Below, piece after piece: positions 1-8,966 of a stretch of DNA of 64,000 nucleotides. Position numbers and translations under genes: made by a program. Position 1 is the stretch's first letter; each line of letters begins with the position of its first letter. The notes under the pieces were generated by a model. It did not search any database and was not told the DNA's origin. It saw only the letters and a list, made by a program, of their open reading frames with translations. The DNA comes from an uncultured Porphyromonadaceae bacterium (GTDB lineage: Bacteria; Bacteroidota; Bacteroidia; Bacteroidales; Muribaculaceae): assembly GCA_946553045.1 (NCBI GenBank), contig CAMNRO010000006.1:1-64000 (forward strand). Reading direction: 5' to 3'.

Positions 1-139
1 CTCTTTCTCAAATCGGATAGTTAATAACCTGTCCAACCTTTTGGGGGCACTTCATCCCTGTGTGACCAGGCTTGTTTTGTTTGTGCGAACACTCCTTGGT
101 GGCCATTTGTTTGGAATAGTAGCACTAAACTACTATATT

Positions 140-547
140 ATGAGCTACAAAATTGAAGAAATCGAAGGCATTGGCCCGACTTATGCCGAGAAACTGCGCG
201 TAGCAGGTATCAGTACCGCCGAAGCTCTACTTGAGAAAGGAGCAAGCCGAAAGGGTCGCGAAGCCATTGCAGAGGCTACTGGAATCAGCGAAAAACTGAT
301 TCTGAAATGGACCAACCACGCCGACCTTTTCCGTATAAAAGGTGTGGCCGGACAATTTGCCGAACTGCTTGAGGCTGCCGGAGTCGATACTGTTAAGGAA
401 TTCCGCCACCGCGTTGTCGCCAATCTCTACCCGCGTCTCGTAGAGGTAAACGAACAGCGAAACCTCTGCAACCGAGTACCCTCCGTAACCGAACTCGAAA
501 AAATGATTGGCCAAGCCAAAGAACTACCACCCGTTGTTACTTATTAA
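140..547 (+). CDS. DUF4332 family helix-hairpin-helix protein
   Basis: The product is 135 aa and opens with a helix-hairpin-helix-like segment (EGIGPTYAEKL, residues about 8-18). A second such element (FRIKGVAGQFAELL) lies near residues 57-70. This two-HhH layout is that of the DUF4332 family, whose members are thought to bind nucleic acid non-specifically, though the exact role is unknown. I chose the ATG at 140 because the protein begins directly with the domain there. An in-frame start at 41 exists, but the extra 33 residues look like translated untranslated region. It stands alone, with a hairpin terminator just downstream, convergent with the large secreted protein on the other strand. 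No clear promoter was found in bases 1-139. The family call is fairly sure; the function is open. Confidence 0.8.
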   Translation: MSYKIEEIEGIGPTYAEKLRVAGISTAEALLEKGASRKGREAIAEATGISEKLILKWTNHADLFRIKGVAGQFAELLEAAGVDTVKEFRHRVVANLYPRLVEVNEQRNLCNRVPSVTELEKMIGQAKELPPVVTY

Positions 548-557
548 AAATAGATAG

Positions 558-606
558 CAATAAACGGGCGCTAGGCAAAAACCGGACGCCCGTTTATTGT
601 TATTTA
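558..606. terminator. Bidirectional terminator between convergent genes
   Basis: The arms CAATAAACGGGCG (558-570) and CGCCCGTTTATTG (587-599) are perfectly complementary over 13 bp. They are followed by a T-rich run on the plus strand, and A-rich sequence precedes them, so the hairpin can serve both the gene at 140 and the minus-strand gene ending at 622. Confidence 0.85.
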
Positions 607-621
607 GCTATTTTTTACGAC

Positions 622-3600
622 TTATTTTACTGCGACTTTTGCAGTGACAGAGCCGACGCGGACCATATAGAAGCCTTTTGAAACCGGAATTTCGGTATGG
701 TCGTTGCCTTCGGTTGTGCTGATGGTTTTTCCATCGGGAGTGTAGACCGAAATCGCCTTTCCGACAGCGTTTTCTACTATAATGAGGCCGTTGGTTGAAT
801 AGATATTTATCTCAGAAGAGGATATGGAGCCGATTGTCGATGTTTCGGCGCTTACAGCCTCTGATGGTGCCGATTCGCCTTTGTCATATACCACACTTAC
901 CATGTAGGAGTGGAGGCCTGCCGGGGTGTTGCGGTCTGCAAAAGCGGTTTCAGAAACCATATTGTCTGAAATGAGTACCCCGTTTCGATATACATTGTAT
1001 CCGAGTATCTGAAGTTCCTCGGGTTTGGCGTCGGCGGGGATAAACGTTACGTCGTCGATAAAGAGTATGTAGCAGTCATCTGATATGCCACGGATTGCAA
1101 ATCGGAGGGCTCCTTCAGGAAGTTCAACCGAGTAGTCGGTCCAGGAGTCGGAAATGTCGGTATATTTACCCAGAGAGATGAAGTCCTCTGGCTCAGTACT
1201 TCCGGTAGAGTAGAGTACTTCGAAGGATTCAGGATACGTGCTTCTCTGGCTACGGGCGAAGAATGAAATCTTCTGAGCGCACCCGGGCAGAAGCGGCGAA
1301 ATCATCCAGTCGTCCGACTGAGTGCCTTTTTCGTCTATTACATATGCTGAGGCCATCATGTTGTGGCCGGAATGTGCCGCGTAGTCCACAGGGTCTTTCG
1401 AAGTGTTGTCGTAGACGAAGAACGATGTTATCTGTCCGCTGATTTCATCAACGACTCCTGCTGTGCGGCAACCGTCGCGGTCTATGAGCAGCCATTGGCC
1501 TACACCGGTGGTCGACCAGGGGGTGTAGCTCTCAAAATCTTCGGTCACAGGAGCCGCAATAGCTGTGCTGAGGTCAGGCGCGGCCCATGTGAGCACGATG
1601 TCGTTGCCGGAGACTTCAGCTTTCAGGTTGGAGATTCTGGGATAGTTCGGCAAATCGACTATCGTACACATGGTCTCGGTAGTGTTGTTGTCGGGATTTT
1701 CGTCGGGAGAGTAGATTATCCGAGCTTCGAAATTCAGTCGTTCGGCACTTACTACACTTACGGGATAATTGAATTCGAGACTTGCCGTCTGGCCGCTTTC
1801 AAGAGTCTGGCCTGCCTTTTCTGCTACTTTCTCGCCGTTGCAAAGCAGTTCGACTATGTAGTCTGAGGCAGTCTGTGCGCCGAAATTCTCTATAGCCACT
1901 GATATGGTCATTTCAGAGCCAGCAGTCACCTTGGCCGGAGCGGAAATAGCAGAGGCGATAAGGTCGTGCTGCGGACGGTTGATGACTTTGATATTGTCGA
2001 TAACGACCGCATTATGACTGCCTACAGTAGCGTCGAACATTATGCTTACGGTGTGGCCGCGGTATTCGTCGAGAGCCAGGGTCTCTTTTACCCAGCCATC
2101 ATTGCCGCTTTCATTCATAGTTATAGTGCGTACCGTTTTGTAGCCTTCGCCGGTGTAATCGTCGATTAGTATCTTAAGGGTTGATGTTGAGGTCGCCGCA
2201 GCATAATAGTAGAACTGAAGCACAGGCGCAGTGGTGGCGTGAAGCGAAATCTTACCTGTATATAGTGTGGCTTCGTCGCCACGATACTGTCCGATGAACC
2301 CTATGCAGCCACCGTCGCCATCCTGCGACATTTCCGTGCTCAGAGCCCAGCCTGCATATGTGCCGTTTATAGTGTTGATACCGAATACATACTCGCCAAG
2401 ATGGCCTCCGGGGAATGATTCGGCGAAAGGAAGTGTATAGTCTGGTCCGGCAAAAATCATCGGAGTCTTTGCAAAATCTTCTGATTCTCCTGCCGATGTT
2501 TTGGCATGAACCGCATATACGACCAAGTCCTGTTTTCCGTCGGAGGGTATGGCCTGATAGGTATATGAATTGCCTTTGACATCGTCGGCTACAGTAATGA
2601 TGTCGCCGTTGTCATCTTGTGTTACGATACGGTAGGATATAAGTTCGGGATTGATAGGATTTCCTTCGATGTCAGAACCTGGTATTTCCCACGAGATAGT
2701 GACTTCTCCCGGAGTGGCATTCTCGACAAGTGTGGCAGAAGGCGGTGCCGATGGAATGTTGATTCCTACATAGACTCTTTTTGAACTCTTTTGGCCATCT
2801 CCGGCAGTGTTGACTGCATATGTGGAATAAGTGTGAGGTCCCTGCGTGGCGTTGTTGTCTGTATATTTAACTACAGCACCCGGGCTGACAGATGTGAAGG
2901 TATGAATTATTTCTCCATCGCGTTCGAGAATAATACTCGAGATAGACTGAAGATTGTCATCGGCCAGAGTTTTGTCAGGGGCTGTGATTTCGATGTCGAC
3001 TGTCAGTTCTCCGCTGAGACTGGGGCTTACTTTGAAGTCGGAAGGAGCTGCCGGAACATCGTTCGAGAAGTTTTCTGAAACGGAAATATCGTCAATATAG
3101 AGGTAATATTTGTCTTTGTCGCTTATGCCGTGTATGCCGAAATAATAAAGACCGTCGGCCGATACAGATACAAAGCTCTCTAATGTAACTGGGGTTTTTC
3201 CTGCGATTACTGTAGGGGCAATGAGCTGCTCTGTCATGCCATCGGCTATCGGCTTCTGACCGAAACTTGCCTCGAGTCTTTCCGGGTCGCTATCGTTATG
3301 GGCGGCTGCAGAGAATGCGAAACGGTAGGTCCAGCCTTTTTTCAGACGTACGGGAGGAGTTATGAGCCAGTCGTCCATCGCTTCCCGCATATTATATTTC
3401 ATTCGCACGCGCGATTCGTAGAATTCCCATGTGGTGCCGTCGTTATTTCCGTCGACGGTTGTATATGCTGCCAGTGCGTCTGAATTATCGAAATTTTCCA
3501 GATAGGGAACTGCTGCACTTCCTGTCACGAATCTGTCGGATTCGGTCGCTTCTGAAACAGAGCCATTGTAATCGGCAGAGATGGTATAATAGTGCACTGT

Positions 3601-5073
3601 GAGCTCGCCGTCTTCAAAATATTCTGTAAATTCGGTCTGTTTTGTACCTGACGCTACGACTATGTCGGCCGGATAACGGCGCACGGTGTAGGTAACGGCC
3701 GAGGGGTCGAAATATCCGCCGTCGGCCGACTCTGTGACTGCCTCCCAGTGCAGTGTCGCACGGCCGTCCGCAAATTCGAGAGAGGAAATAGTGACTGCGT
3801 TTGGTCTGCCTGATCCTACAAATGCGGAACTTGTGGCCGCCGGACCATCGCCAGATGCGTTCGATAATACGACCTTAAATTCATATTGGCCGGATTTTGA
3901 CAGAGACAAAGGCACAGATACTGTTTCTCCAGGGGTTGCTGAGCCTGTGATAGAGTTGCTTTCCGGTCCGCTGATGTAGACGGTGTATGATATGGTTCCC
4001 TCAAGAGGCGAGCCACTGAAAGTCGTTTTCGGAATTATGAATGACACAAATCCTGCTGTCGAACCATTTTCGAATACTGTCTGAAGAGAGTATGGTGCGT
4101 CCGGTGCATTGTCGTCGGCCTCGGGAATCGGGATATAGAGACCTGCAATGCGATAGTTTTCGGGAAGATTGTATAGCAGGGTTGCTTCGGCAGTTGTCGG
4201 ATTGACTTCATATAGGCCGGGATTACTGTTCTCTGGAGCGGCTGTCCAATAGAAACGGCCCGATCTGTGGTCGATTGCTGCAGATGCCGTGTAGCATGGT
4301 TTGATGCCGGTATCGCCAACCGAGGTCATATCGCCGGTCGCTTTATTGACTGTGAAAAGACAGCCTTCCATGTCAATCGCATACAGGGTTCCGTCTTTAG
4401 CGATCGCGCAGGCATTCCACGGGGTGTCAAGGTTTTTGATGGCATTTCGCTGAGCGTCGTTCGGTGCGAGTGTTCCGAATACGTAGCCGGTTCCGGAATT
4501 ATCGTTGAAGCAACCGTAGATTTTTTCGGTGACAGGATCATATGCCATGTCTGTCGACACTACGCTTATATTGGCATTTTTAAGACCTGTATATTCCCAC
4601 GTTTCGGCATCGAATTTGTAAATTGTCGCAAAAGTAGTGGAGCCGAATTTAAAATAGCTTATGGAGTAATATGTGTTTCCGTCGCATACGCCACCTCCGT
4701 TGGCATTGAAATTTTCATCGGTGCTTACGATAGAAGGCTGTGTTGTCTGGCCGTCTGTTGGCAGAGAAAGAAGGGCGAATGGAGAAACCAGGTTGCACCC
4801 GAACACCGGGGCGCTGCCTGATACCACAGGCGCATTTGCACGAAGTGCTTTTGAGCGGAAAGAGTAGTCGGAAGGTGATACGAGATTTTTGTCGCGCTGT
4901 CTGGATATTGCAGACGGAGGAAGCGAGCCTTTGTCCGGTCGTTCTGTCGCAACTGTGTTAATGCGGTCGAAACCACTGTTTTTGTGATTCGGTAAGTTCG
5001 GCAAAAGCCCGAATACACTTAGCGGAACCAGAAGCGCTGCCGCAAGAGCTAATTTGAATAGACGTTTTTTCAT
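622..5073 (-). CDS. Giant secreted multidomain protein with fibronectin III, anchor-J and T9SS-like tail
   Basis: The product is 1483 aa. It starts with a signal peptide (MKKRLFKLALAAALLVP). A propeller-like region with repeated 'TDMAYDP', 'ACAIAKDGTLYAID' style strands covers about 95-320. Several fibronectin type III-like modules follow, with two choice-of-anchor-J/MAM-like domains (about 521-670 and 1176-1345), a further jelly-roll module (about 877-1030) and a CARDB-like domain (about 1037-1150). The last 65 residues (INIYSTNG... GFYMVRVG) look like a type A T9SS sorting domain, so it is probably exported by the type IX system and attached to or released from the cell surface. Substrate is unknown; such proteins usually bind or process polymers, but no catalytic motif was seen. 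It lies 57 bp downstream of the reductase operon on the same strand, with no clear promoter in between, so read-through is possible. Confidence 0.8.
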   Translation of the reverse strand: MKKRLFKLALAAALLVPLSVFGLLPNLPNHKNSGFDRINTVATERPDKGSLPPSAISRQRDKNLVSPSDYSFRSKALRANAPVVSGSAPVFGCNLVSPFALLSLPTDGQTTQPSIVSTDENFNANGGGVCDGNTYYSISYFKFGSTTFATIYKFDAETWEYTGLKNANISVVSTDMAYDPVTEKIYGCFNDNSGTGYVFGTLAPNDAQRNAIKNLDTPWNACAIAKDGTLYAIDMEGCLFTVNKATGDMTSVGDTGIKPCYTASAAIDHRSGRFYWTAAPENSNPGLYEVNPTTAEATLLYNLPENYRIAGLYIPIPEADDNAPDAPYSLQTVFENGSTAGFVSFIIPKTTFSGSPLEGTISYTVYISGPESNSITGSATPGETVSVPLSLSKSGQYEFKVVLSNASGDGPAATSSAFVGSGRPNAVTISSLEFADGRATLHWEAVTESADGGYFDPSAVTYTVRRYPADIVVASGTKQTEFTEYFEDGELTVHYYTISADYNGSVSEATESDRFVTGSAAVPYLENFDNSDALAAYTTVDGNNDGTTWEFYESRVRMKYNMREAMDDWLITPPVRLKKGWTYRFAFSAAAHNDSDPERLEASFGQKPIADGMTEQLIAPTVIAGKTPVTLESFVSVSADGLYYFGIHGISDKDKYYLYIDDISVSENFSNDVPAAPSDFKVSPSLSGELTVDIEITAPDKTLADDNLQSISSIILERDGEIIHTFTSVSPGAVVKYTDNNATQGPHTYSTYAVNTAGDGQKSSKRVYVGINIPSAPPSATLVENATPGEVTISWEIPGSDIEGNPINPELISYRIVTQDDNGDIITVADDVKGNSYTYQAIPSDGKQDLVVYAVHAKTSAGESEDFAKTPMIFAGPDYTLPFAESFPGGHLGEYVFGINTINGTYAGWALSTEMSQDGDGGCIGFIGQYRGDEATLYTGKISLHATTAPVLQFYYYAAATSTSTLKILIDDYTGEGYKTVRTITMNESGNDGWVKETLALDEYRGHTVSIMFDATVGSHNAVVIDNIKVINRPQHDLIASAISAPAKVTAGSEMTISVAIENFGAQTASDYIVELLCNGEKVAEKAGQTLESGQTASLEFNYPVSVVSAERLNFEARIIYSPDENPDNNTTETMCTIVDLPNYPRISNLKAEVSGNDIVLTWAAPDLSTAIAAPVTEDFESYTPWSTTGVGQWLLIDRDGCRTAGVVDEISGQITSFFVYDNTSKDPVDYAAHSGHNMMASAYVIDEKGTQSDDWMISPLLPGCAQKISFFARSQRSTYPESFEVLYSTGSTEPEDFISLGKYTDISDSWTDYSVELPEGALRFAIRGISDDCYILFIDDVTFIPADAKPEELQILGYNVYRNGVLISDNMVSETAFADRNTPAGLHSYMVSVVYDKGESAPSEAVSAETSTIGSISSSEINIYSTNGLIIVENAVGKAISVYTPDGKTISTTEGNDHTEIPVSKGFYMVRVGSVTAKVAVK

Positions 5074-5130
5074 TAAAAAAAAGGATTAGGAAAAGTATTT
5101 AGATGGAGTTCTCTGGATAGAAGAATGGTA

Positions 5131-6525
5131 TCAGATGGATTCGGCGCGCAGGGATTCGGCGTAGTCGGCGATTTTTTTGAGGCGGGTTGGAATCGGAATG
5201 CTCTGCGGACAATGGGACACACAGGCTCCGCAGACTATGCAGCGGTCGGCCTGTCGCAGGCGGGGCACACTGCGGTCGTAGCCGAAGAGGAAGCGGCGCC
5301 GTGCGTTGCGGTAGTTGGGGTCGCCGCTGTCGCGGGGCACGTTGCCTTCGTTGATGCAGCGGTTGTAGTGTGCGAAAATGCCGGGTATGTCTACACCGTA
5401 GGGGCATGGCATGCAGTATTTGCAGTCGGTGCACGGCACATCGTCGTTCTGAAGTATTTCGAGAGCCATTCGTTGCAGGAATGCGTCTTCGTCGGAATCA
5501 ATGGGCTCGAGAGGTGAGTATGTCCCTATGTTGTCCTGAAGATGTTCCATATATGTCATGCCCGACAGTACGGTAAGAACGCCCTCGGGAGTTCCTGCAT
5601 ATCTGAAGGCCCAGGAGGCAATGCTGTCGTCCGGTCGCCTTTCTTTCATTTTGGCGGTAACCGGACGGGCTACGGAGGCGAGGAGTCCTCCGAGGAGCGG
5701 TTCCATTATGACTACAGGAATGTTTCTTCGGTTGAGCTCGCCGTAGAGGTATTCGGCATTGGTGTTGCGTGGATTTATTTCTTTTGCATGTTTCCAGTCG
5801 AGGTAATTGAGCTGAATCTGGACGAAATCCCAATGGGCTTCGCCTCGGTCCATCATTGCCAGAAGATGGTCGAAGACTTCTATGTCACCATGATATGAAA
5901 AACCGAGATTGCGGATTGTCCCTTTTTCTTTCTGCTCCTGGAGGTATCGGAGGATTCCGTTGTCCTCATACCGTCCGCGGTATGATTCCATGCCTCCCAT
6001 GCCTATTCCGTGGAGCAGGAGGTAGTCGATATAATCGGTCTGAAGATATTTCAGGGAATTCTGAAACATTTCTATCGACTTTTCGCGCGGCCATGTCGAT
6101 GGCGCGAAGTTCGATAGTTTGGTGGCAATATAGTAGCTTTCGCGGGGATGGCGGCTTAGGGCCTTTCCCATCGCCTCTTCCGAATGGCCTTTGCAATATG
6201 CCGGAGATGTATCGAAATAGTTGACTCCGTGCGCCAGAGCGTAGTCGGTGAGTTCGTTGACTGCCTCCTGGTCGATTTCGTCGTCGGTTTCTATCCCTGT
6301 CTTGAGTTTTTTTGTAGGGAGGCGCATGCAGCCGTAGCCTAAAATGCTTATGCTGTCGCCGGTGTTGTGGTTCACGCGGCGTGTCATCTCTCTGGGAGTG
6401 TTTTTTGCGCTGTCTGAGTCGGACTGTGGGCGTATGCCGCAGGCTGCAAGCGCTCCGGCTACAGAGAAGATGCCGGCGTTGCGGAGAAAGCGCCGGCGGC
6501 TGCTGTCGAATTGTTCGTTGCTCAT
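5131..6525 (-). CDS. Tat-exported aldo/keto reductase with C-terminal 4Fe-4S ferredoxin domain
   Basis: The product is 464 aa from the ATG at 6525. The start is set by a twin-arginine signal (SRRRFLRNAG, from residue 9) and by the four-base ATGA overlap with the upstream gene; a longer in-frame ORF to 6756 only reads through that gene. A possible lipobox (ALAAC, Cys29) follows the Tat motif, so it may be a Tat lipoprotein. The aldo/keto reductase barrel shows the expected tetrad: Asp and Tyr in YFDTSPAY, Lys in IATKLSNF and His in YLLLHGIGMGG. The C-terminal part carries two ferredoxin cysteine clusters (CTDCKYCMPCPYG and CIVCGACVSHCP). Together with the membrane polyferredoxin and outer-membrane barrel in the same operon this suggests electron transfer to a substrate outside the cytoplasm (inference). 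The substrate is unknown. Confidence 0.85.
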   Translation of the reverse strand: MSNEQFDSSRRRFLRNAGIFSVAGALAACGIRPQSDSDSAKNTPREMTRRVNHNTGDSISILGYGCMRLPTKKLKTGIETDDEIDQEAVNELTDYALAHGVNYFDTSPAYCKGHSEEAMGKALSRHPRESYYIATKLSNFAPSTWPREKSIEMFQNSLKYLQTDYIDYLLLHGIGMGGMESYRGRYEDNGILRYLQEQKEKGTIRNLGFSYHGDIEVFDHLLAMMDRGEAHWDFVQIQLNYLDWKHAKEINPRNTNAEYLYGELNRRNIPVVIMEPLLGGLLASVARPVTAKMKERRPDDSIASWAFRYAGTPEGVLTVLSGMTYMEHLQDNIGTYSPLEPIDSDEDAFLQRMALEILQNDDVPCTDCKYCMPCPYGVDIPGIFAHYNRCINEGNVPRDSGDPNYRNARRRFLFGYDRSVPRLRQADRCIVCGACVSHCPQSIPIPTRLKKIADYAESLRAESI

Positions 6526-8048
6526 ACGGAAGTGTGTACTGTCGCGCCCTCGACATGAATGGCGGCGGTTTCGGCGGAAATCTGTCCGGCAGTGCCCGAC
6601 GGGCAGTGGTATTCGCATGCGCCGCAGCCTATGCAGCGGCTTTCGTCTACGGTAGGGCGCATATTGCCCGATTTGGTCTTGACCATAGTGATTGCAGCGG
6701 CGGGGCAGTGGCGCGCGCAGTTTCCGCAGTGCTGCCCGTAGGCTGCCGATATGCATATTTCAGGATTTACTACAGCTGTGCCGATTTTTATTGTCGATTT
6801 TTCTTCGATATCAATCGGTTTTATCGCTCCGGCCGGGCAGACGTCTGTGCATGCTGTGCATTCGGGACGACAATAGCCGTCGGTGAAGACCATGACCGGC
6901 TGCATGAAATCGCTCAGACCGGTCGAGGGTTTTAGAACGCCGTTGGGGCAGGCGCTGATACATAACTGGCAGGCTGTGCAATGGCTGTGCAGATGTGCCA
7001 GGCTGATGGCTCCGGCAGGAACCGCAGGAGTGGCGCCGTCAACGCGTTTTTTTGATTTGAGGGGAGCAAGGCCGCCGTCAGTGGCTTTGTCGGCAGCCTT
7101 CATGGCGAGCGAGCCGGCGATAATGGTGGTGCCTACGAGGAATGCACGTCGTGTCGTGTCGGTCGTATCTGGCTTGGACGCCGGCTTTTTGCGCTTTGCC
7201 GAGAATGATATGGCGTGCTGCGAGCATGCCCCTATGCAATCCATGCAGGCAACGCAGCGGCTGAGGTCTATGGTGTGGTGTTTTGTGTCGATGCACTTGG
7301 CCTTGCACTTGCGTCCGCAAGAGCCGCAGCGGTTGCAACGGTCTGTGTCGATATTTACGCGGAGCAGGGCGTGGCGAGAGAGAAAGCCGAGAACCGTTCC
7401 GACCGGGCACACTTTGTTGCAGTATGCGCGGCCGCCGGTCCATGCCATGGCGGAAGTGACGATGAGTGTCGCGACGGCAATAATGAGCACTCCGATGTTG
7501 AATGCCGCGGCGGCAGGATAGCTGTCGATTATATAATATCCGTGCTCGGCGGCGCTGTCGGCAGCGGCCGATATTCCCGAGCGCCAGAGAGGTGCCATAA
7601 ACTGGCCGGCTATGCGGCCGAATGCGCTGTAGGGGTCGAGAATGCCTGCAAATGAGCTTGCTATTACGCCACACAGGCCAAGGGCCAGCAATATGGCGAA
7701 TGCAATCAGGAAACCGAGCCTGAGTTTTGTCGCGGCCTGCTCAAAACGGAAGAGCCCGAGACGCCGCTTTTTCTTGGCGGCGAAGACATGGCGCAGGCGG
7801 TTGATTATATCCTGATATATGCCAAGAGGACATATAAGCGAGCAGTACACTCTGCCGGCAAGTAGCGTAAGGGCGGTCAGGATACAAAGGACAACGAAAT
7901 TGATTGCCAGCAGTGCCGGCACGAGCTGTAGCTTTGGCAGCCATGAGAGATAATTGGCCGCCATACCTGTGAAATCAACGAAAACGAGGCAGATGGCCGT
8001 GATGGAAAGCACGGCCAGAAGCACTCGGATAGGTTTCAGTAATTTCAT
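6522..8048 (-). CDS. Membrane-bound polyferredoxin, NapH/YccM-like
   Basis: The product is 508 aa. At least four hydrophobic helices lie in the first 240 residues. They carry the NapH-type motifs CSLICPLG and CNKVCPVG at the ends of helices 2 and 4. They are followed by a long run of Cys clusters typical of 4Fe-4S ferredoxins: CNRCGSCGRKC, CVACMDCIGAC, CTACQLCISACP, CTACTDVCP, CGNCARHCP and CIGCGACEYHCP. That gives room for about six clusters. A hydrophobic stretch after RRAFLVGTT (around residue 290) resembles an internal Tat/anchor segment. The likely role is moving electrons from the quinol pool or cytoplasm across the inner membrane to the aldo/keto reductase encoded next. Both ends overlap neighbours by ATGA, so the three genes are probably translationally coupled. 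It differs from Rnf and Nap proteins in the high number of clusters; the exact partner is inferred. Confidence 0.8.
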   Translation of the reverse strand: MKLLKPIRVLLAVLSITAICLVFVDFTGMAANYLSWLPKLQLVPALLAINFVVLCILTALTLLAGRVYCSLICPLGIYQDIINRLRHVFAAKKKRRLGLFRFEQAATKLRLGFLIAFAILLALGLCGVIASSFAGILDPYSAFGRIAGQFMAPLWRSGISAAADSAAEHGYYIIDSYPAAAAFNIGVLIIAVATLIVTSAMAWTGGRAYCNKVCPVGTVLGFLSRHALLRVNIDTDRCNRCGSCGRKCKAKCIDTKHHTIDLSRCVACMDCIGACSQHAISFSAKRKKPASKPDTTDTTRRAFLVGTTIIAGSLAMKAADKATDGGLAPLKSKKRVDGATPAVPAGAISLAHLHSHCTACQLCISACPNGVLKPSTGLSDFMQPVMVFTDGYCRPECTACTDVCPAGAIKPIDIEEKSTIKIGTAVVNPEICISAAYGQHCGNCARHCPAAAITMVKTKSGNMRPTVDESRCIGCGACEYHCPSGTAGQISAETAAIHVEGATVHTSV

Positions 8049-8767
8049 AGAAAGAAATTGTAGCCTACGGTCAGTGCAACGTTATTGTCGCGGTATTTTG
8101 TGTTCATGGCGCCGCTGAGCATATTGCACATACCTATAGTTCCGCTCAACTGGAGCACGAAGCGATCGTATTCGGCACCGACGCCGAATTTCCAGCCAAT
8201 GTCGACACGGTTGAGAAATCCGTCGTGGCCGTAAATATTTTCATTGCCGCTTTCTTTCAAGCCGTCGGATTGTATAGTGGCATACTCACGGCCAATCAGG
8301 CCTGCAGTGAGGACAGGGCCGGTAAATGCCGATAAAGAAAATCCTAAATCTGTGAAATCCACTCTATAACCGGCCTGGAATGGAATGCGGAAGCCAAAGC
8401 GGCGAATGGAGCCTGATAAATCTGTCGGCGCACCGATTTCCGAGTCGTCGATTGCTGTAACGGAGCAGCCCATGGTATTGTAGTAGATGCTCAGGCCCGG
8501 TTCGAAATAGAGATTCTTCCATAGCGGAATGTTATATACGGCTCCAAGGTCAAACCCGGCTCCATTGTTGAATAACGGCATCGATAGCGAAGCACCGGTT
8601 CCTCCTATATTGGAAGCTTTCCAATTGGTAGGGCACGAAATGTCGAGGCCGAGGCGTACTCCGAGAAACGGCCTGTTGTCGTCCGATTCAAATGAAATAT
8701 CCTGGGCTTTTGCTGATAGAGTGCAGCCTAATAGAATGGTGCCGAGTATGAGTGCGAGTTTTTTCAT
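8045..8767 (-). CDS. Outer-membrane beta-barrel protein, PorT/OmpW-like
   Basis: The product is 240 aa from the ATG at 8767. The start is fixed by a signal peptide (MKKLALILGTILLGCTLSAKAQ); the ORF is open further upstream but through the promoter region. The rest alternates hydrophobic and polar residues with aromatic girdles and ends in YNFFL, a terminal aromatic typical of outer-membrane barrels. Members of this group are labelled outer-membrane beta-barrel or PorT-family proteins. It is the first gene of the redox operon, and its stop overlaps the polyferredoxin start (TCAT on the plus strand). A good promoter lies 73 bp upstream. It may let a substrate of the reductase into the periplasm (inference), but small barrels are often structural. 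Confidence 0.75.
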   Translation of the reverse strand: MKKLALILGTILLGCTLSAKAQDISFESDDNRPFLGVRLGLDISCPTNWKASNIGGTGASLSMPLFNNGAGFDLGAVYNIPLWKNLYFEPGLSIYYNTMGCSVTAIDDSEIGAPTDLSGSIRRFGFRIPFQAGYRVDFTDLGFSLSAFTGPVLTAGLIGREYATIQSDGLKESGNENIYGHDGFLNRVDIGWKFGVGAEYDRFVLQLSGTIGMCNMLSGAMNTKYRDNNVALTVGYNFFL

Positions 8768-8839
8768 TGGGAGTTTGATAGTGTGAAAATAAACGTATTG
8801 GAAACTACTCCCGGTAATGTAAATGCATCGGGAGGAATG

Positions 8840-8870
8840 CAAAAATACTAAAAATGTACCTCGGGCCAAA
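8840..8870 (-). promoter_or_regulatory. Bacteroidetes promoter for the barrel-polyferredoxin-reductase operon
   Basis: On the plus strand CAAAAATA (8840-8847) is the complement of TAnnTTTG, and CAAA (8867-8870) is the complement of a -33 TTTG, with 19 bases between them. This matches the house-keeping consensus and points at the gene starting at 8767. Confidence 0.75.
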
Positions 8871-8910
8871 GCTCATGTTGGAAAATTTTCGCGGTTTATG
8901 GAATTTTTAT

Positions 8911-8918
8911 TATTTTTG
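8911..8918 (+). promoter_or_regulatory. Promoter -7 element of the DUF349 gene
   Basis: TATTTTTG matches TAnnTTTG, 48 bases before the ATG at 8967. No good -33 TTG sits at the usual distance, so the promoter is likely but not complete. It is divergent from the redox operon promoter. Confidence 0.55.
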
Positions 8919-8966
8919 GGGCGAGAATCCATAATTCTCGCCAACAACCATTTTATCTACAAAATT

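Noticed and set aside
41-139. N-terminal extension of the DUF4332 reading frame
   Set aside because: The extra 33 residues lack domain similarity and the ATG at 140 begins exactly at the HhH domain.
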